A stretch of DNA of 64,000 bases from Halorientalis marina (GCF_023028345.1 NZ_CP095487.1:248001-312000); one strand, 5' to 3'; numbered from the stretch's first letter, positions 33,012 to 42,490 are shown. The notes: generated by a model not told the origin, from the sequence alone. Translations and numbers: made by a program.

Positions 33012-33694
33012 TCCTCGGGGTCACGGGCGGGAAAGGCGGGGTCGGGAAGACGACGGTGGCGTACAACCTCGGGGCGGAACTCGACGCGGTCGTCGTCGAC
33101 GCCGACCTGGGGATGGCCGACCTCCCGACGGCACGAGGGCCGGACCTCCACGACGTGCTGGCCGGCCGCGCCGACCCGCTGGAAGTGATCCGCGAGGGCG
33201 GCCCGGTCGACCTGCTTCCCTGTGGCCGGTCGCTCGCGGGCGCGCGGGCCGCCGACCCGACGGCGCTGGTCGAAGTCATCGAGGCCGTCGCGGCCGCCTA
33301 CGACCGGGTCGTCGTCGACTGCCCGGCGGGGATGGGCGGGGACGTGGGACTCGCCCTCCTGCCGACCGAGGCCTGCGTCCTGGTGACGACACCGCGGCCG
33401 GCGGCGCTGTCCGACGCGGTGCGGGCGCGAGCACTCGCCCGCGAACTCGACGCGGGGCTGGCGCGAGTGGTCTGCAACCGCGCCGGCGAGAACCCGCCGA
33501 CGGAGCGGCTTGCGACGCGATTCGGCGCGCCGGTGACGACAGTGCCGGAGTCGCGGTCGCTCGCGGTCGCTCAGGACGACGGCGTGCCGGTCGCCGCGAC
33601 GGCGCCGGACGGGCCGGCGGCGACGGCGTTCGCGTCGCTGGCTGAGGCGGTGCGGAGAACGGTCGCGGCCGACGGGGGCAGTCAGCCCTCGTAG
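33008..33694 (+). CDS. MinD/ParA-family ATPase
   Basis: 228 residues. Deviant Walker A GGKGGVGKTT (residues 7-16), VVVDADLGMADL (switch I region) and VVVDCPAGMGGD (Walker B). An intact ATPase of the ParA/MinD group, which position or partition cellular structures by dimerising on ATP. It ends a four-gene block with DUF7855/7856/7857-like proteins, which are likely partners. Its last 13 bases overlap the convergent multicopper oxidase gene. Confidence 0.85.
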   Translation: MILGVTGGKGGVGKTTVAYNLGAELDAVVVDADLGMADLPTARGPDLHDVLAGRADPLEVIREGGPVDLLPCGRSLAGARAADPTALVEVIEAVAAAYDRVVVDCPAGMGGDVGLALLPTEACVLVTTPRPAALSDAVRARALARELDAGLARVVCNRAGENPPTERLATRFGAPVTTVPESRSLAVAQDDGVPVAATAPDGPAATAFASLAEAVRRTVAADGGSQPS

Positions 33695-34863
33695 CCGGCG
33701 TAGTCCATCAGTTCGGCGAAGATGTCGGTGTCCATGGCGTCCTCGTAGACGATGCCGGTGAGCATCCCGCCCGGGTAGCTGGCGGCGTCGTCGAGTCCGT
33801 TGGTGACGTGGTTGACCTTGTGGCAGTGCGTGAGGTAGATGCCGGGGTCGGCGTCGGCCTCGAACTCGATGGTGTGTCGTTCGGCCGGGGCGATGTTGGT
33901 CACGTCACGCTCGTACTGGAGCGCGTCGGGGAGCTGGGTGCCGTCTTTCTCGACCACCCGGAACCGGTGGTTGTGGGTGTGCATCGGGTGGGACATGTAC
34001 CCGCTGTTGACCATGTGGACGCGGACGGTGTCGCCCTGACTGACGATCAGCGGTGAGCCATCCTCGGGGTGGAGCGTCCGGGGTGCCGACCGCCCGTTGA
34101 TCGTGAACACGTCCGGTCGCCGGTTCCGGGCGCTGTAGGTCACGTCCTCGCCGGCGTACGTTCGCGGGAGCCGAGAGTCCCAGTCTTTCAGCGTCATGAA
34201 GTACTCCCGGTCGGCTTCCTCGTAGCCGTCGGGATCGACGCGGAAGATCCCGTACATCCCCATCTCGATGTGATTGTGGGTCTGGTAGTGACAGTGATAG
34301 AGGTGGGTCCCGGGGACGTTTGCCGGAATCTCGTAGGTGTGCTGTTCACCGGGCTGGACGGTGATGCCGGTCGAGGTCGGCACGCCGTCGTTCTCCCACG
34401 ATGTCTGGGACCCGTGGAAGTGGATGGTGTGGGGGCGCATCCCGTCGGTGTTGTCCAGTAGCACCTCGACAGTGTCCCCTTCCTGGGCCCGGAGGATCGG
34501 CCCGGGGACGCTCGGCTGGCGGTCGTCGGCCTGGAAGGCCCACACTCGCGGGAGCTCGATGGGACCGCCCATCGCCTCGCCCGGGTGGGCCGGGAGGCGC
34601 GCAGGGCGCGTGCTGAGCGTGACCTCGTTGTTCTGCTCGGCGAGGTCGACGACTTCCGGCTTGCCCGCGGCCGGGAGGTCCTGTGACCCGCCGGCCGCCG
34701 TCTCCGTCGTCGTCGCGGTCGTTTCCGCTGCCGTCTCAGTCATCGTGTTCGGGTCCGCCGGCACCTGGCACCCCGCGATGGCCGCGAGACCGGTCGCTCC
34801 GGTCGCCTTCACGAAATCACGACGCGAGAACGGCGTCCCAGGCGCACTCATCTGATCGCTCAT
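33682..34863 (-). CDS. exported two-cupredoxin multicopper oxidase
   Basis: 393 residues. A Tat signal SRRDFVKATGATGLAAIAGC ends in a lipobox, then a Thr-rich linker. Two cupredoxin domains follow. Domain 1 has HTIHFHG near residue 155 and HLYHCHYQTHNHIEMGM near 200; domain 2 has HPMHTHNHRF near 310 and THCHKVNHV near 365. His-rich motifs in both domains suggest type 1 plus type 2/3 copper, as in two-domain laccases; copper nitrite reductases share the fold but not these exact motifs. It acts on the outer face of the membrane. CTTATGC at about -27 suggests a leaderless mRNA; the nos motif is absent. Confidence 0.85.
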   Translation of the reverse strand: MSDQMSAPGTPFSRRDFVKATGATGLAAIAGCQVPADPNTMTETAAETTATTTETAAGGSQDLPAAGKPEVVDLAEQNNEVTLSTRPARLPAHPGEAMGGPIELPRVWAFQADDRQPSVPGPILRAQEGDTVEVLLDNTDGMRPHTIHFHGSQTSWENDGVPTSTGITVQPGEQHTYEIPANVPGTHLYHCHYQTHNHIEMGMYGIFRVDPDGYEEADREYFMTLKDWDSRLPRTYAGEDVTYSARNRRPDVFTINGRSAPRTLHPEDGSPLIVSQGDTVRVHMVNSGYMSHPMHTHNHRFRVVEKDGTQLPDALQYERDVTNIAPAERHTIEFEADADPGIYLTHCHKVNHVTNGLDDAASYPGGMLTGIVYEDAMDTDIFAELMDYAGYEG

Positions 34864-34962
34864 GACACCCGAGCATTGTGAGTGGTCGCATAAGGGGGGT
34901 CGAGGGTGTTCCTGCTGGCCGAGAACGACCCAGGAGGACCTGATACTATAGTGCCTTTCGGT

Positions 34963-35847
34963 TCAGTCCCCGCCCGCGGGGTCGTCCTCGCGGAGGTCGT
35001 GGTAGGTCGCCCGGAGCGTCACGGGGGTCACGCCGGCGACGTCCGCGGTCGCGGCCTGTGTGAGGTCGTGGTCGCACTCGCGGGCGGCGGTGTAGAGACA
35101 GCCCGCCGCGACGCCGGCGGGGTTCCGCCCCGAGATCAGGCCCTGGTCCCGGGCCTGGTCGACCAGGTCCCTGGCACGGCGCTCGGTGGCCTGTGGGAGG
35201 TCGAGTGCGCTCGCGAACCGCGCGAGGTACTCCGCCGGGTCGATGGGGCCGGTCGGCAACCCCAGTTCGCGGTTGCAGGCGTCGTAAGCCGCCGAGAGTT
35301 CGGCCTCCGTCGCGCGGGCGCCGGTCACGACCTCGTCGAGGGTGCGCGAGACGGAGGCGGTCCGGCAGGTGGCGTAGACCGCCGCGCCGGCGAACCCCTC
35401 GATGGAGCGGCCCCGGAGCAGGTCCGCGTCCTGTGCCGACTCGAAGAGCACACACGCCCGGTCGCGGACGTACTCCGGGAGATCGAGTTCGCTCACCAGC
35501 CGCCTGATTTCGGTGAACCCGTAGACGCGATTGCGCTCCGCTTTCGAGGAAATCTGAGCGCGCTCGTGCTGGCGTCGCATCCGCGCGATCCGGCGCCGTT
35601 TGCGCCCCTTCAGCCGCGTCCGGGTCCCGATCTCCGTCGTGAGGCCGCGGTCGTGGCGCGACCGGGTCAAGGGAGCGCCCGTCCGCTCGCGGTTCGTCTC
35701 GTCGTCCGCGAAGGAGCGCCACTCCGGCCCGCGGTCGATGTTGTCCTCGGCCACGACCAGTCCGCAGCTGGTACAGACCGTCTCCCGTTCTCCCTCGCGG
35801 AGCCGCCCGTCACACTCCGGGCAGGCCCGTCGCGTCGTCGTGCTCAT
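34963..35847 (-). CDS. tfb: transcription initiation factor TFB
   Basis: 294 residues. N-terminal zinc ribbon CPECDGRLREGERETVCTSCG, B-finger-like WRSF region, then two cyclin-like repeats (about 100-190 and 200-285). TFB recruits RNA polymerase to TBP-bound promoters. Haloarchaea carry several TFBs; which paralogue this is cannot be told. A TTTAAATACC element about 30 nt before the ATG is a strong TATA/BRE-like signal, so the mRNA is probably leaderless. Confidence 0.93.
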   Translation of the reverse strand: MSTTTRRACPECDGRLREGERETVCTSCGLVVAEDNIDRGPEWRSFADDETNRERTGAPLTRSRHDRGLTTEIGTRTRLKGRKRRRIARMRRQHERAQISSKAERNRVYGFTEIRRLVSELDLPEYVRDRACVLFESAQDADLLRGRSIEGFAGAAVYATCRTASVSRTLDEVVTGARATEAELSAAYDACNRELGLPTGPIDPAEYLARFASALDLPQATERRARDLVDQARDQGLISGRNPAGVAAGCLYTAARECDHDLTQAATADVAGVTPVTLRATYHDLREDDPAGGD

Positions 35848-36031
35848 GACGTTCGAAAGTTGGCTCGGTCTGGTATTTAAACCCGCGACGGAACGGGCGT
35901 CGTCGCCTCGAACGCGGCGCTCGAACCGACCGGTTATCGGTCGGTGGTGTCGTGAACGAGGCGGCCCTGCCACCGCCGGGCCGGCCGGCGGATCACGAAG
36001 CTTTATCAACGAACTGGCAGAACCCGGGCGT

Positions 36032-36535
36032 ATGGGGTTGTCGGACATCGCGGCGGGGGTGGAGGTGACGACCGAGCAGCGGGACCGGGGGGTCGCGACC
36101 GTCGACGACACCGACGGGTCGCTGGCCGAGCGGCTGGCGACCTACGAGGCGGCGCTGCCCTGTTCGGCCGCCGACGCCGCGACCGTCGTCGAGGCGTACG
36201 CCGAGGGGCAGTCGGTCGGGACCGCGGCCCGCGTCGCCGGCCTCGCGCCGGTCACGGCCGCGAAGGCGCTCCACCTGCTCGGCGAGTCCGTCTCGCCGCT
36301 GGGACCGACCGGCCGCGAGATCGTCCGCGACTGGCTCGCCGCGGAGCTCTCGCGGTCCGAGGCCCGCGAACTGGCCGCGGCGACCGAGCGGGAGTTCGCC
36401 CTGGCCGCCTACGTCGAGACACACGACACGCTCGCGGGTGCCGAGGAAGCCGTCGCCAGCGTGCTCGCGCCCGACCCGGCCGGTGACCCGCTCGCCGACA
36501 CCCGCAGCGACCTGGACGACCTGCAGGACCTCTAG
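36032..36535 (+). CDS. conserved haloarchaeal protein (DUF7858-like)
   Basis: A 167-residue acidic helical protein. A segment VVEAYAEGQSVGTAARVAGLAPVTAAKALHLLG resembles a helix-turn-helix, so DNA binding is possible. No other motif. The ATG at 36032 is supported by CTTTATCAAC at -22 to -31. The adjoining region upstream on this strand is non-coding. Confidence 0.7.
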   Translation: MGLSDIAAGVEVTTEQRDRGVATVDDTDGSLAERLATYEAALPCSAADAATVVEAYAEGQSVGTAARVAGLAPVTAAKALHLLGESVSPLGPTGREIVRDWLAAELSRSEARELAAATEREFALAAYVETHDTLAGAEEAVASVLAPDPAGDPLADTRSDLDDLQDL

Positions 36536-36891
36536 GCGACCAGCATCGTCGCGTTGAGAACCGCCGCACAGCACCAGGGCAGTCCCAACCCGAGCGGGAC
36601 GGCCCGCCGCTGTCGCTCCGGGAGAACGGCCCACACCCCGAGTCCGGCCGACAGGATGCCCGCCTTCAGCAGGCCGTGCGAGAGCAGTCCACCCCGTTCG
36701 AGGGCCTCCCGGACGACCGGGTTCCCCTCCGTCAGTCCGTTCGCGAGCCCGTACTGAGTCGACAGGAGGTCGCCGAGCAGCGCGCCGACGGCGAACAGCC
36801 ACAGCGCAAGCTCCCGCCGCCCCACTCCGGCCCGGACGGGTGATCGTCGTCGTGTCGATTCCTCCGTTCGGACGCGCGTCTCCGGTGCCAT
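36532..36891 (-). CDS. DUF5658-like membrane protein
   Basis: 119 residues with four hydrophobic helices after a charged 25-residue head. LLSTQYGLANGLTEGNPVVR matches the signature of the DUF5658-type small membrane proteins (NGLxExNP). Function unknown. The stop overlaps the end of the convergent DUF7858-like gene by 4 nt. Confidence 0.7.
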   Translation of the reverse strand: MAPETRVRTEESTRRRSPVRAGVGRRELALWLFAVGALLGDLLSTQYGLANGLTEGNPVVREALERGGLLSHGLLKAGILSAGLGVWAVLPERQRRAVPLGLGLPWCCAAVLNATMLVA

Positions 36892-37057
36892 AGCTGACCG
36901 GACCGTCCTCGCGGCCACCCACCCCACCCCAGCGAGGCACGCGACCGACCGGACAGTCTCGCTCGTCAACAGGAACTCCTCTCGGAAAAAGGCGGCGAAC
37001 TGACAGGAACGGCGGGCGGACCGCCGCGGCCGGTCGCGGGGAACTCGCCGCCGTTTC

Positions 37058-37807
37058 CTACCGGTCCCGGTACCGCTCGAGGACGCCGCCCTCGGGGAAG
37101 GAGAGGTCGAGAGACGTCTCGAAGGCCGTTTCGACGGCCGCGGCGACGGCCGGCGCGAACTCGGTATCCGGGTCGAGACAGGCCGGGAGGTCCGGGACGG
37201 CCGTCGCCTCGCTCTCGGGTACCGTCGCGTCCGCGCCGTCGACGGCCGGGTCCTCGCCCGCGCGGTTGGCGACGACGACGGTCGCCGGTGCGCCGATGTC
37301 GTGCAGTCGGTCGCGCTGGCGGGGGAGGTGGTCGGCTCCGTGGGCCGTCGCCGGGACGACGAGCCCGACGCGGTCGGCGGCCGTCGCCGCCGCGACCGCC
37401 TGGTTGGCGGCGACGGGCGGCGTGTCGACGAGGACGTGGTCGAACCGTTCACGCGCGGTCGCGAGGCGCTCCTCGAACCGCTCGGCGGCCGCGGTCGTCT
37501 GTGCCCGTGCCAGCCGCTCGAACGGCGCTCGGGCCGGACAGGCCGCGAGTCGCCCGTCGACGGCCGCCGGGTGGTCGACCAGTCCCGCATCGAGGTGCTC
37601 GTCGCTCGCGTCGGTCACGAGCGCCGTCAGGTCCGGGTCGAGCCGACCGGGGACGTGTGCCGCCAGCCCCTGCGTGCCGAAGGCGGCGTCGAACAGCGCC
37701 ACGTCACGGCCGTCGCGGGCGAGCGTCGCCCCGAACTCGACCGTCAGTCGCGTCGTGCCCGCACCGCCGGTCGCCCCCACCAGCGCGAGCGCTCGAACTC
37801 CTGTCAC
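37058..37807 (-). CDS. MinD/ParA-like protein with degenerate Walker A
   Basis: 249 residues with the ParA fold order: P-loop region, DVALFDAAFGTQGLA, then VLVDTPPVAANQAV. The P-loop reads GATGGAGTTR, so both the signature lysine and the phosphate-binding lysine of KGGxGKT are absent; ATP hydrolysis is doubtful. It may be a regulatory or pseudo-ATPase paralogue of the intact MinD at 33008. The GTG at 37807 is chosen because GTTTTTGAG lies about 27-35 nt upstream. Confidence 0.7.
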   Translation of the reverse strand: MTGVRALALVGATGGAGTTRLTVEFGATLARDGRDVALFDAAFGTQGLAAHVPGRLDPDLTALVTDASDEHLDAGLVDHPAAVDGRLAACPARAPFERLARAQTTAAAERFEERLATARERFDHVLVDTPPVAANQAVAAATAADRVGLVVPATAHGADHLPRQRDRLHDIGAPATVVVANRAGEDPAVDGADATVPESEATAVPDLPACLDPDTEFAPAVAAAVETAFETSLDLSFPEGGVLERYRDR

Positions 37808-37846
37808 GACCGGGCTTTCCCGCCTTCCCACTCAAAAACCTACGGA

Positions 37847-38269
37847 TCAGTCACCGGCGATGTCGTCGGCGATGGCGGCGAGCTCGTCGTCGTCGAGGTC
37901 CGGCGCGGCCCCGCCGACGGCGTGGATCGGGCTGCCGCCGTCGCCCTCGAACCGCGGGACGATGTGGTAGTGGACGTGGGGAATCTCCTGGCCGCTGGCC
38001 TCGCCGTTGTTGAGGCCGACGTTGCTCCCGTCGGCGTCGACCGCGCCCTCGACCGTCCCCACGAGATCGAACAGGGCCTCGTGAATACTGGCCGCGAGAC
38101 TGGGGTCCAGGTCCTGCAGTTGTGACTGGTGGGCTTTCGGGATGACGAGCGTGTGCCCGCGCGCGAGCGGGTTCGCGTCGAGGAACGCGAGCACGTCGTC
38201 GTCCTCGTAAACCGTGTGGCTCGGAATCTCCCCGTCGACTATCGAACAGAAGATACAGTCCCCTGACAT
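37847..38269 (-). CDS. HIT family hydrolase
   Basis: 140 residues. N-terminal CIFCSIVDGEIP, then the histidine triad HVHYHIVPR near residue 99. HIT proteins hydrolyse nucleoside phosphoramidates, adenylated substrates or dinucleoside polyphosphates. The C-terminal tail is acidic. It is 39 nt upstream of the degenerate MinD gene on the same strand. Confidence 0.92.
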   Translation of the reverse strand: MSGDCIFCSIVDGEIPSHTVYEDDDVLAFLDANPLARGHTLVIPKAHQSQLQDLDPSLAASIHEALFDLVGTVEGAVDADGSNVGLNNGEASGQEIPHVHYHIVPRFEGDGGSPIHAVGGAAPDLDDDELAAIADDIAGD

Positions 38270-38437
38270 CGGCTCGGAGTTGGGCCGCCGGTTCCAAAAG
38301 GCTACGCCAACCGGCGTGTTCCGCGACCGGCCCGGTCACGCCACCCCGCCACCCCGCCACTCCGGCCCGGCATTTCGACCCGTTGCCCCGGCCCGCTCGG
38401 GACCACGCATTTCCGTCGGGCTGCCGTTCATTGGTGT

Positions 38438-38836
38438 ATGTCAACGATTCCCGAGGCGTACCACGACCTGTTCGAGAAGGCGACGTTCGCCCACGTGACG
38501 ACGATGCTCCCGGACGGGCGCCCGCACACGACACCGGTCTGGATCGATTACGACCCCGACGACGACCGCCTCCTCGTGAACACCGAGCGCCACCGTCGGA
38601 AGGCCAAAAACGTCGCCGAGGATCCCTCCGTGGCCGTGAGCATGACCGACCCCGACAACCCCTATCGGTTCCTCTCGGTGACGGGGGAGGTCGACGAGGT
38701 GACGACCGAGGGCGCGCGCGAACACATCGACGACCTGGCGATGCGGTACATGGGCGAAGACGAGTACCCCAACCCCATCGAGAGCGAGCGCGTCGTCCTG
38801 CGGATTCGCGCGGACGAGGTGTACTCCGGCGGCTGA
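38438..38836 (+). CDS. PPOX-class F420/flavin-dependent oxidoreductase-like protein
   Basis: 132 residues with the split-barrel flavin fold: FAHVTTMLPDGRPHTTPVWIDYD, KAKNVAEDPSVAVSMTDPDNPYRFLSVTGEV and a C-terminal VVLRIRADEVY strand. This subgroup binds F420 or FMN and reduces unknown substrates. Length is typical for the family. Confidence 0.85.
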   Translation: MSTIPEAYHDLFEKATFAHVTTMLPDGRPHTTPVWIDYDPDDDRLLVNTERHRRKAKNVAEDPSVAVSMTDPDNPYRFLSVTGEVDEVTTEGAREHIDDLAMRYMGEDEYPNPIESERVVLRIRADEVYSGG

Positions 38837-38957
38837 TCCGGCCGTCGTCGGTTCCCGCCGGCGGCCACTGCCGTTCCGACCCCGTCGGCGACCGGTCGCC
38901 GCGTGGTGCATCGTGGCCGGGAAAACCGTTATTTCGTCGCTCGTCCTTGCCTCGGCC

Positions 38958-39800
38958 GTGAGCGACGACGCCTTCGCCCCCGCGACGGACGCCCACGTAC
39001 ATCTGATGCCCGAAGGGTTGATCGAGGCCATCCGCAGCGTCCTGTCCAGCGAAACCGGGTGGTCGTTCGACCATCCGGTCGCCCAGCCCCGGATCGAGCG
39101 CCTGCTCCGGGCGGCCGGCGTCGAGCGCTACGTCGCGCTGCCCTACGCCCACGAGCCGGGCATCGCCGCCGACCTCAACGAGTGGGTGCTCGACCGGGCC
39201 GCCGACTCGGACATGGCCGTCCCGTTCGCCACCGTCCACGGCGACGACGACGTTCGCGCCGTCGTCCGCGACGCCTTCGAGGCGGGCGCCCGCGGCCTGA
39301 AGTTCCAGTGCCCGGTCCAGGAGTGTGGCCCGGCCGATCCGCGCCTCGACCCCGCCTTCGAACTCGCGGCCGAGCACGACCGCCCGATCCTGTTCCACGC
39401 CGGGACCGCGCCGATGTTCGAGGACAGCCCGCACGTCGGCGCCGAGGCGTTCGAGTCGTTTCTCGCCTCCTACCCGAACGTTCGCACCTGCGCCGCGCAC
39501 ATGGGGACTTACGAACACGAACGGTTCATCGACCTCGCCCGCGACCACGAGACGGTCTTTCTCGACACGACGATGACGATGTCGCCACGGTCGCCCGCGG
39601 TCGTGGACTTCGACCCCGCCGAAATCGCCGACGAGACGCTCGTCGAACTCTCCGAGTCGATCATGTACGGCTCCGACTTCCCGAACATCCCCTACCCCTA
39701 CGAGGCCGAACGGCGCGGCCTGCTCGCCCGTGATCTCCCACGAGCGGCCGCCCGTGACATCTTCACCAGGACCGCCGACCGCTTCCTCGGCGTGGCCTGA
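38958..39800 (+). CDS. amidohydrolase-2 family metal-dependent hydrolase
   Basis: 280 residues. The TIM-barrel metal motifs are DAHVHLMP near residue 10, ILFHAGT near 140 and YGSDFPNIPYP near 238. The family includes decarboxylases and lactonases; the substrate is unknown. The GTG at 38958 is chosen because CCGTTATTT lies 24-31 nt upstream; the longer frame (ATG 38913) has a hydrophobic head not typical of the family. Confidence 0.83.
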   Translation: MSDDAFAPATDAHVHLMPEGLIEAIRSVLSSETGWSFDHPVAQPRIERLLRAAGVERYVALPYAHEPGIAADLNEWVLDRAADSDMAVPFATVHGDDDVRAVVRDAFEAGARGLKFQCPVQECGPADPRLDPAFELAAEHDRPILFHAGTAPMFEDSPHVGAEAFESFLASYPNVRTCAAHMGTYEHERFIDLARDHETVFLDTTMTMSPRSPAVVDFDPAEIADETLVELSESIMYGSDFPNIPYPYEAERRGLLARDLPRAAARDIFTRTADRFLGVA

Positions 39801-39978
39801 GACGGCCGCCGGACGACGCGTACGTATCCGCTGGCCTTGCCCCTCGGTGCCCTTGCGTCTGCTGCTACCGTGCTGTCGCCGTGTCGCCGCCGTGTTCGCG
39901 TCTCTCGCAGCGCGTTCGTTCGGCCTGTGGCAACGACTGGCAAAACAGTTATCACCGATTTGTCTGTATATGGCCGCG

Positions 39979-40395
39979 ATGACGAGCACCCGAGATCGGT
40001 TTCGCTTGCTGGTACTGACATCGGTCGTTGCCTGCCTGAGCACCGTCGTTTTCGTGGGCCCCGCGCTCGGCGCGCCGGCCGACGGGGGTGATTCCCCGAG
40101 TCTCCTGATCGCGACGAGCGAGATCGCCCAGGTCATGCTGTCTATCGGGGCGGTCGCGTTCGTGCTCCAGGCCGCCCGCGCCTACGGCGGCGAGATCGGG
40201 CAGGCGCTGTACGTCGCCGGCGGCGGCGTCGTCATCTTCGCCATCTGGCGACTGCTCCACGGCGCGTCCAGCCTCCTCCAGCTCCGCCAGCCGCCGGCCA
40301 ACGTCGGGAGCGTCGTGTACCTGCTCGTCACGATGCTACTTCTGGCCGGCTTCTACATGCTCTACGATACGATGAGCGAACACTCGGCGGCCTAA
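39979..40395 (+). CDS. small haloarchaeal membrane protein
   Basis: 138 residues. An N-terminal hydrophobic segment resembling a signal or anchor (8-30), then three helices near 45-65, 75-95 and 110-130. No family recognised. The ATG at 39979 is preferred over 39970 from an AGTTATCAC element centred at -28. The next gene starts 3 nt after its stop, so the two are coupled. Confidence 0.65.
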   Translation: MTSTRDRFRLLVLTSVVACLSTVVFVGPALGAPADGGDSPSLLIATSEIAQVMLSIGAVAFVLQAARAYGGEIGQALYVAGGGVVIFAIWRLLHGASSLLQLRQPPANVGSVVYLLVTMLLLAGFYMLYDTMSEHSAA

Positions 40396-40398
40396 CGT

Positions 40399-41235
40399 AT
40401 GAGTTACGGAGCCCTCGCGGAACGCCTGATCGAGGCCCAGCGGTCGATGCTCGGCCGGCGAGCCATCGACGTCGCACAGTCCATCGACGGTCTCTCGGTC
40501 GACGACGACGGGGCCGTCGAAGGGGTCGACGGTGGCGCCGCACACGACCGGTCGGTGATCGCCGCCCTCGTCGACGAGTACGTCTCGATCATGGGCCAGT
40601 CAGCGCACAATCGCCTCGACGACGCCGCGGCCGAGTTCGAGGGCGACCTCGTCCTCCCCGAGAACCTCGGCGGCCCCGCCGAAGTCGACGGTGCCGACGC
40701 GGGCGCGACCGACGCCGGCGACGCGGACGACGCCGATGCAGGCGCGACCACCGAAACCGCGACCGAAGAAACCGGCGGTCCAACGGCCGAATCCCGGCCC
40801 GGCGAGGAACCGACGACCGACGCCGAACCGGCCGAGCCCGGTGCGGGAACCGCCGGAGCGGCGGGGGCGAAGGGGGCTGCCGACCACACGAGCGCCGACC
40901 CCGACGAGGTCGTCACCAACATCTGGGGCGAGGAACACGAGAGCGACGCCGACGACACCGACGCCGATCCGACCGACGTGGACATCGAATCGGTGTACAT
41001 CACCGTCACCGACGAGGGAGGCTGGGAACAGCCCGTCCCGGTCGACCGGGCGATCGTCGAGGCCGTCACCAACGTCACCGACCTCGCCGAGGAGGACCTG
41101 GACGACCTCTCGACGTACGTTGACACCCACCGCATCGTCCGCCTGCTTGAGACCGACACCACCGACCCCGTCTCCTTCGAGATCGAGGGCCACGACGTGA
41201 CCCTCCACGCCGACGGCGGCATCCACGTCCAGTGA
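40399..41235 (+). CDS. HalOD1-like output domain protein
   Basis: 278 residues. A helical N-terminus (1-95), an Ala/Asp/Thr/Glu-rich disordered linker (about 95-180), and a C-terminal HalOD1-like domain (about 205-278; VPVDRAIVEAVTNVTDLAEEDLDDL then VSFEIEGHDVTLHADGGIHV). HalOD1 is an output module in haloarchaeal signal transduction with unknown mechanism. Probably translated together with the membrane protein upstream. Confidence 0.7.
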   Translation: MSYGALAERLIEAQRSMLGRRAIDVAQSIDGLSVDDDGAVEGVDGGAAHDRSVIAALVDEYVSIMGQSAHNRLDDAAAEFEGDLVLPENLGGPAEVDGADAGATDAGDADDADAGATTETATEETGGPTAESRPGEEPTTDAEPAEPGAGTAGAAGAKGAADHTSADPDEVVTNIWGEEHESDADDTDADPTDVDIESVYITVTDEGGWEQPVPVDRAIVEAVTNVTDLAEEDLDDLSTYVDTHRIVRLLETDTTDPVSFEIEGHDVTLHADGGIHVQ

Positions 41236-41331
41236 TCGGGCGGTCCACTGCGGCCCGTCGACAACGGCACGCCAGTTTCTTTCCGCGCGAAAACACTGAT
41301 AGAGCTTGGGCCTGAATAACAGGGTACATCC

Positions 41332-42483
41332 ATGAAAAACGCAGTCATCGTCGACGCGGTGCGGACACCGTTCGGGAAGCGCAACGGCTCGTTCAGCGAC
41401 ACACACCCCCAGGACCTGGCGGCCGAACCCCTGGTGGCCCTCGAAGACAGGAACGACCTCGACGCGCCGAACACAGTCGAGGACGTCATCTACGGCTGTG
41501 TGACGCCGGTCGACGAGCAGGGGCTGAACATCGCCCGGCTCGCACCGATGGTCGCCGGCTGGGGTGACGACGTGCCCGGCGTCCAACTGAACCGGATGTG
41601 TGGCTCGGGCCAGCAGGCCATCAACTTCGCCGCGAGCATGGTCATGGCCGGCCAGCACGACGTGCTCGTCGGCGGCGGCGTCGAGCACATGACCCGCGTC
41701 CCGATGGGCTCGGACGGCAACAGCGTCACGGACACCTACTTCGAGCACTTCGACGAGGTGACCACACAGGGCGAGGGCGCCGAGCGCATCGCCGAGGAGT
41801 ACGGCTTCTCCCGCGAGGAACTCGACGAAATCGCCGTCGACTCACAGCGGCGCTGGGGCGAGGCCTGGGAGGACGGCGCCTACGACGACCAGATCGTCCC
41901 CGTCGAGACCGAACTCGACGGCGAGCCCGTCACCGTCGAGCAGGACGAACACCCCCGGCCCGACACCGACCTGGAGACGCTCTCCGGGCTCCCCCTCTCC
42001 TTCCGCGAGGAGGGCAACGGCGTCCACCACGCCGGGAACTCCTCGGGCATCGTCGACGGCTCCTCCGCCGTGCTGGTCGCCAGCGAGGAGGCCGCCGAGG
42101 AACACGGCTGGGACCCGATGGCCCGCATCGTCGCCACCGAGGTCGTCGGCGTCGACCCGCTCACGATGCTCAAAGGTCCCATCCCGGCCACCGAGCAGGT
42201 ACTGGAGAAGGCCGACATGGACGTCTCCGACATCGACCTCTTCGAGGTCAACGAGGCCTTCGCCGCCGTCGTCGCCGCGTGGCTCGAGGAGACCGGCGCC
42301 TCCTGGGAGGACACGAACGTCAACGGCGGCGCCATCGCCCACGGCCACCCGCTCGGTGCCACCGGCTCCGCCCTGATGACCAAGATCGCCCACGAACTCC
42401 AGCGCACCGGCCAGGACTACGCACTCTCGGCGATGTGCATCGGCTTCGGGCAGGGCATCGCGACGATCATCGAGCGTCTCTAG
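41332..42483 (+). CDS. thiolase (acetyl-CoA acetyltransferase)
   Basis: 383 residues. Nucleophilic Cys in NRMCGSGQQA (near 90), GHPLGATG with the catalytic His (near 342) and CIGFGQG with the second Cys (near 369). It condenses two acetyl-CoA or cleaves 3-ketoacyl-CoA. In haloarchaea thiolases feed PHA, mevalonate or beta-oxidation; the sequence alone does not choose. No PHA genes are adjacent. CTGAATAACAGGG upstream may hold the promoter. Confidence 0.92.
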   Translation: MKNAVIVDAVRTPFGKRNGSFSDTHPQDLAAEPLVALEDRNDLDAPNTVEDVIYGCVTPVDEQGLNIARLAPMVAGWGDDVPGVQLNRMCGSGQQAINFAASMVMAGQHDVLVGGGVEHMTRVPMGSDGNSVTDTYFEHFDEVTTQGEGAERIAEEYGFSREELDEIAVDSQRRWGEAWEDGAYDDQIVPVETELDGEPVTVEQDEHPRPDTDLETLSGLPLSFREEGNGVHHAGNSSGIVDGSSAVLVASEEAAEEHGWDPMARIVATEVVGVDPLTMLKGPIPATEQVLEKADMDVSDIDLFEVNEAFAAVVAAWLEETGASWEDTNVNGGAIAHGHPLGATGSALMTKIAHELQRTGQDYALSAMCIGFGQGIATIIERL

Positions 42484-42490
42484 AACCCAC

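Noticed and set aside
33682..34863. Calling the multicopper oxidase NirK
   Set aside because: The cupredoxin His motifs fit laccase-like two-domain oxidases better, and the nos-type motif is missing upstream.
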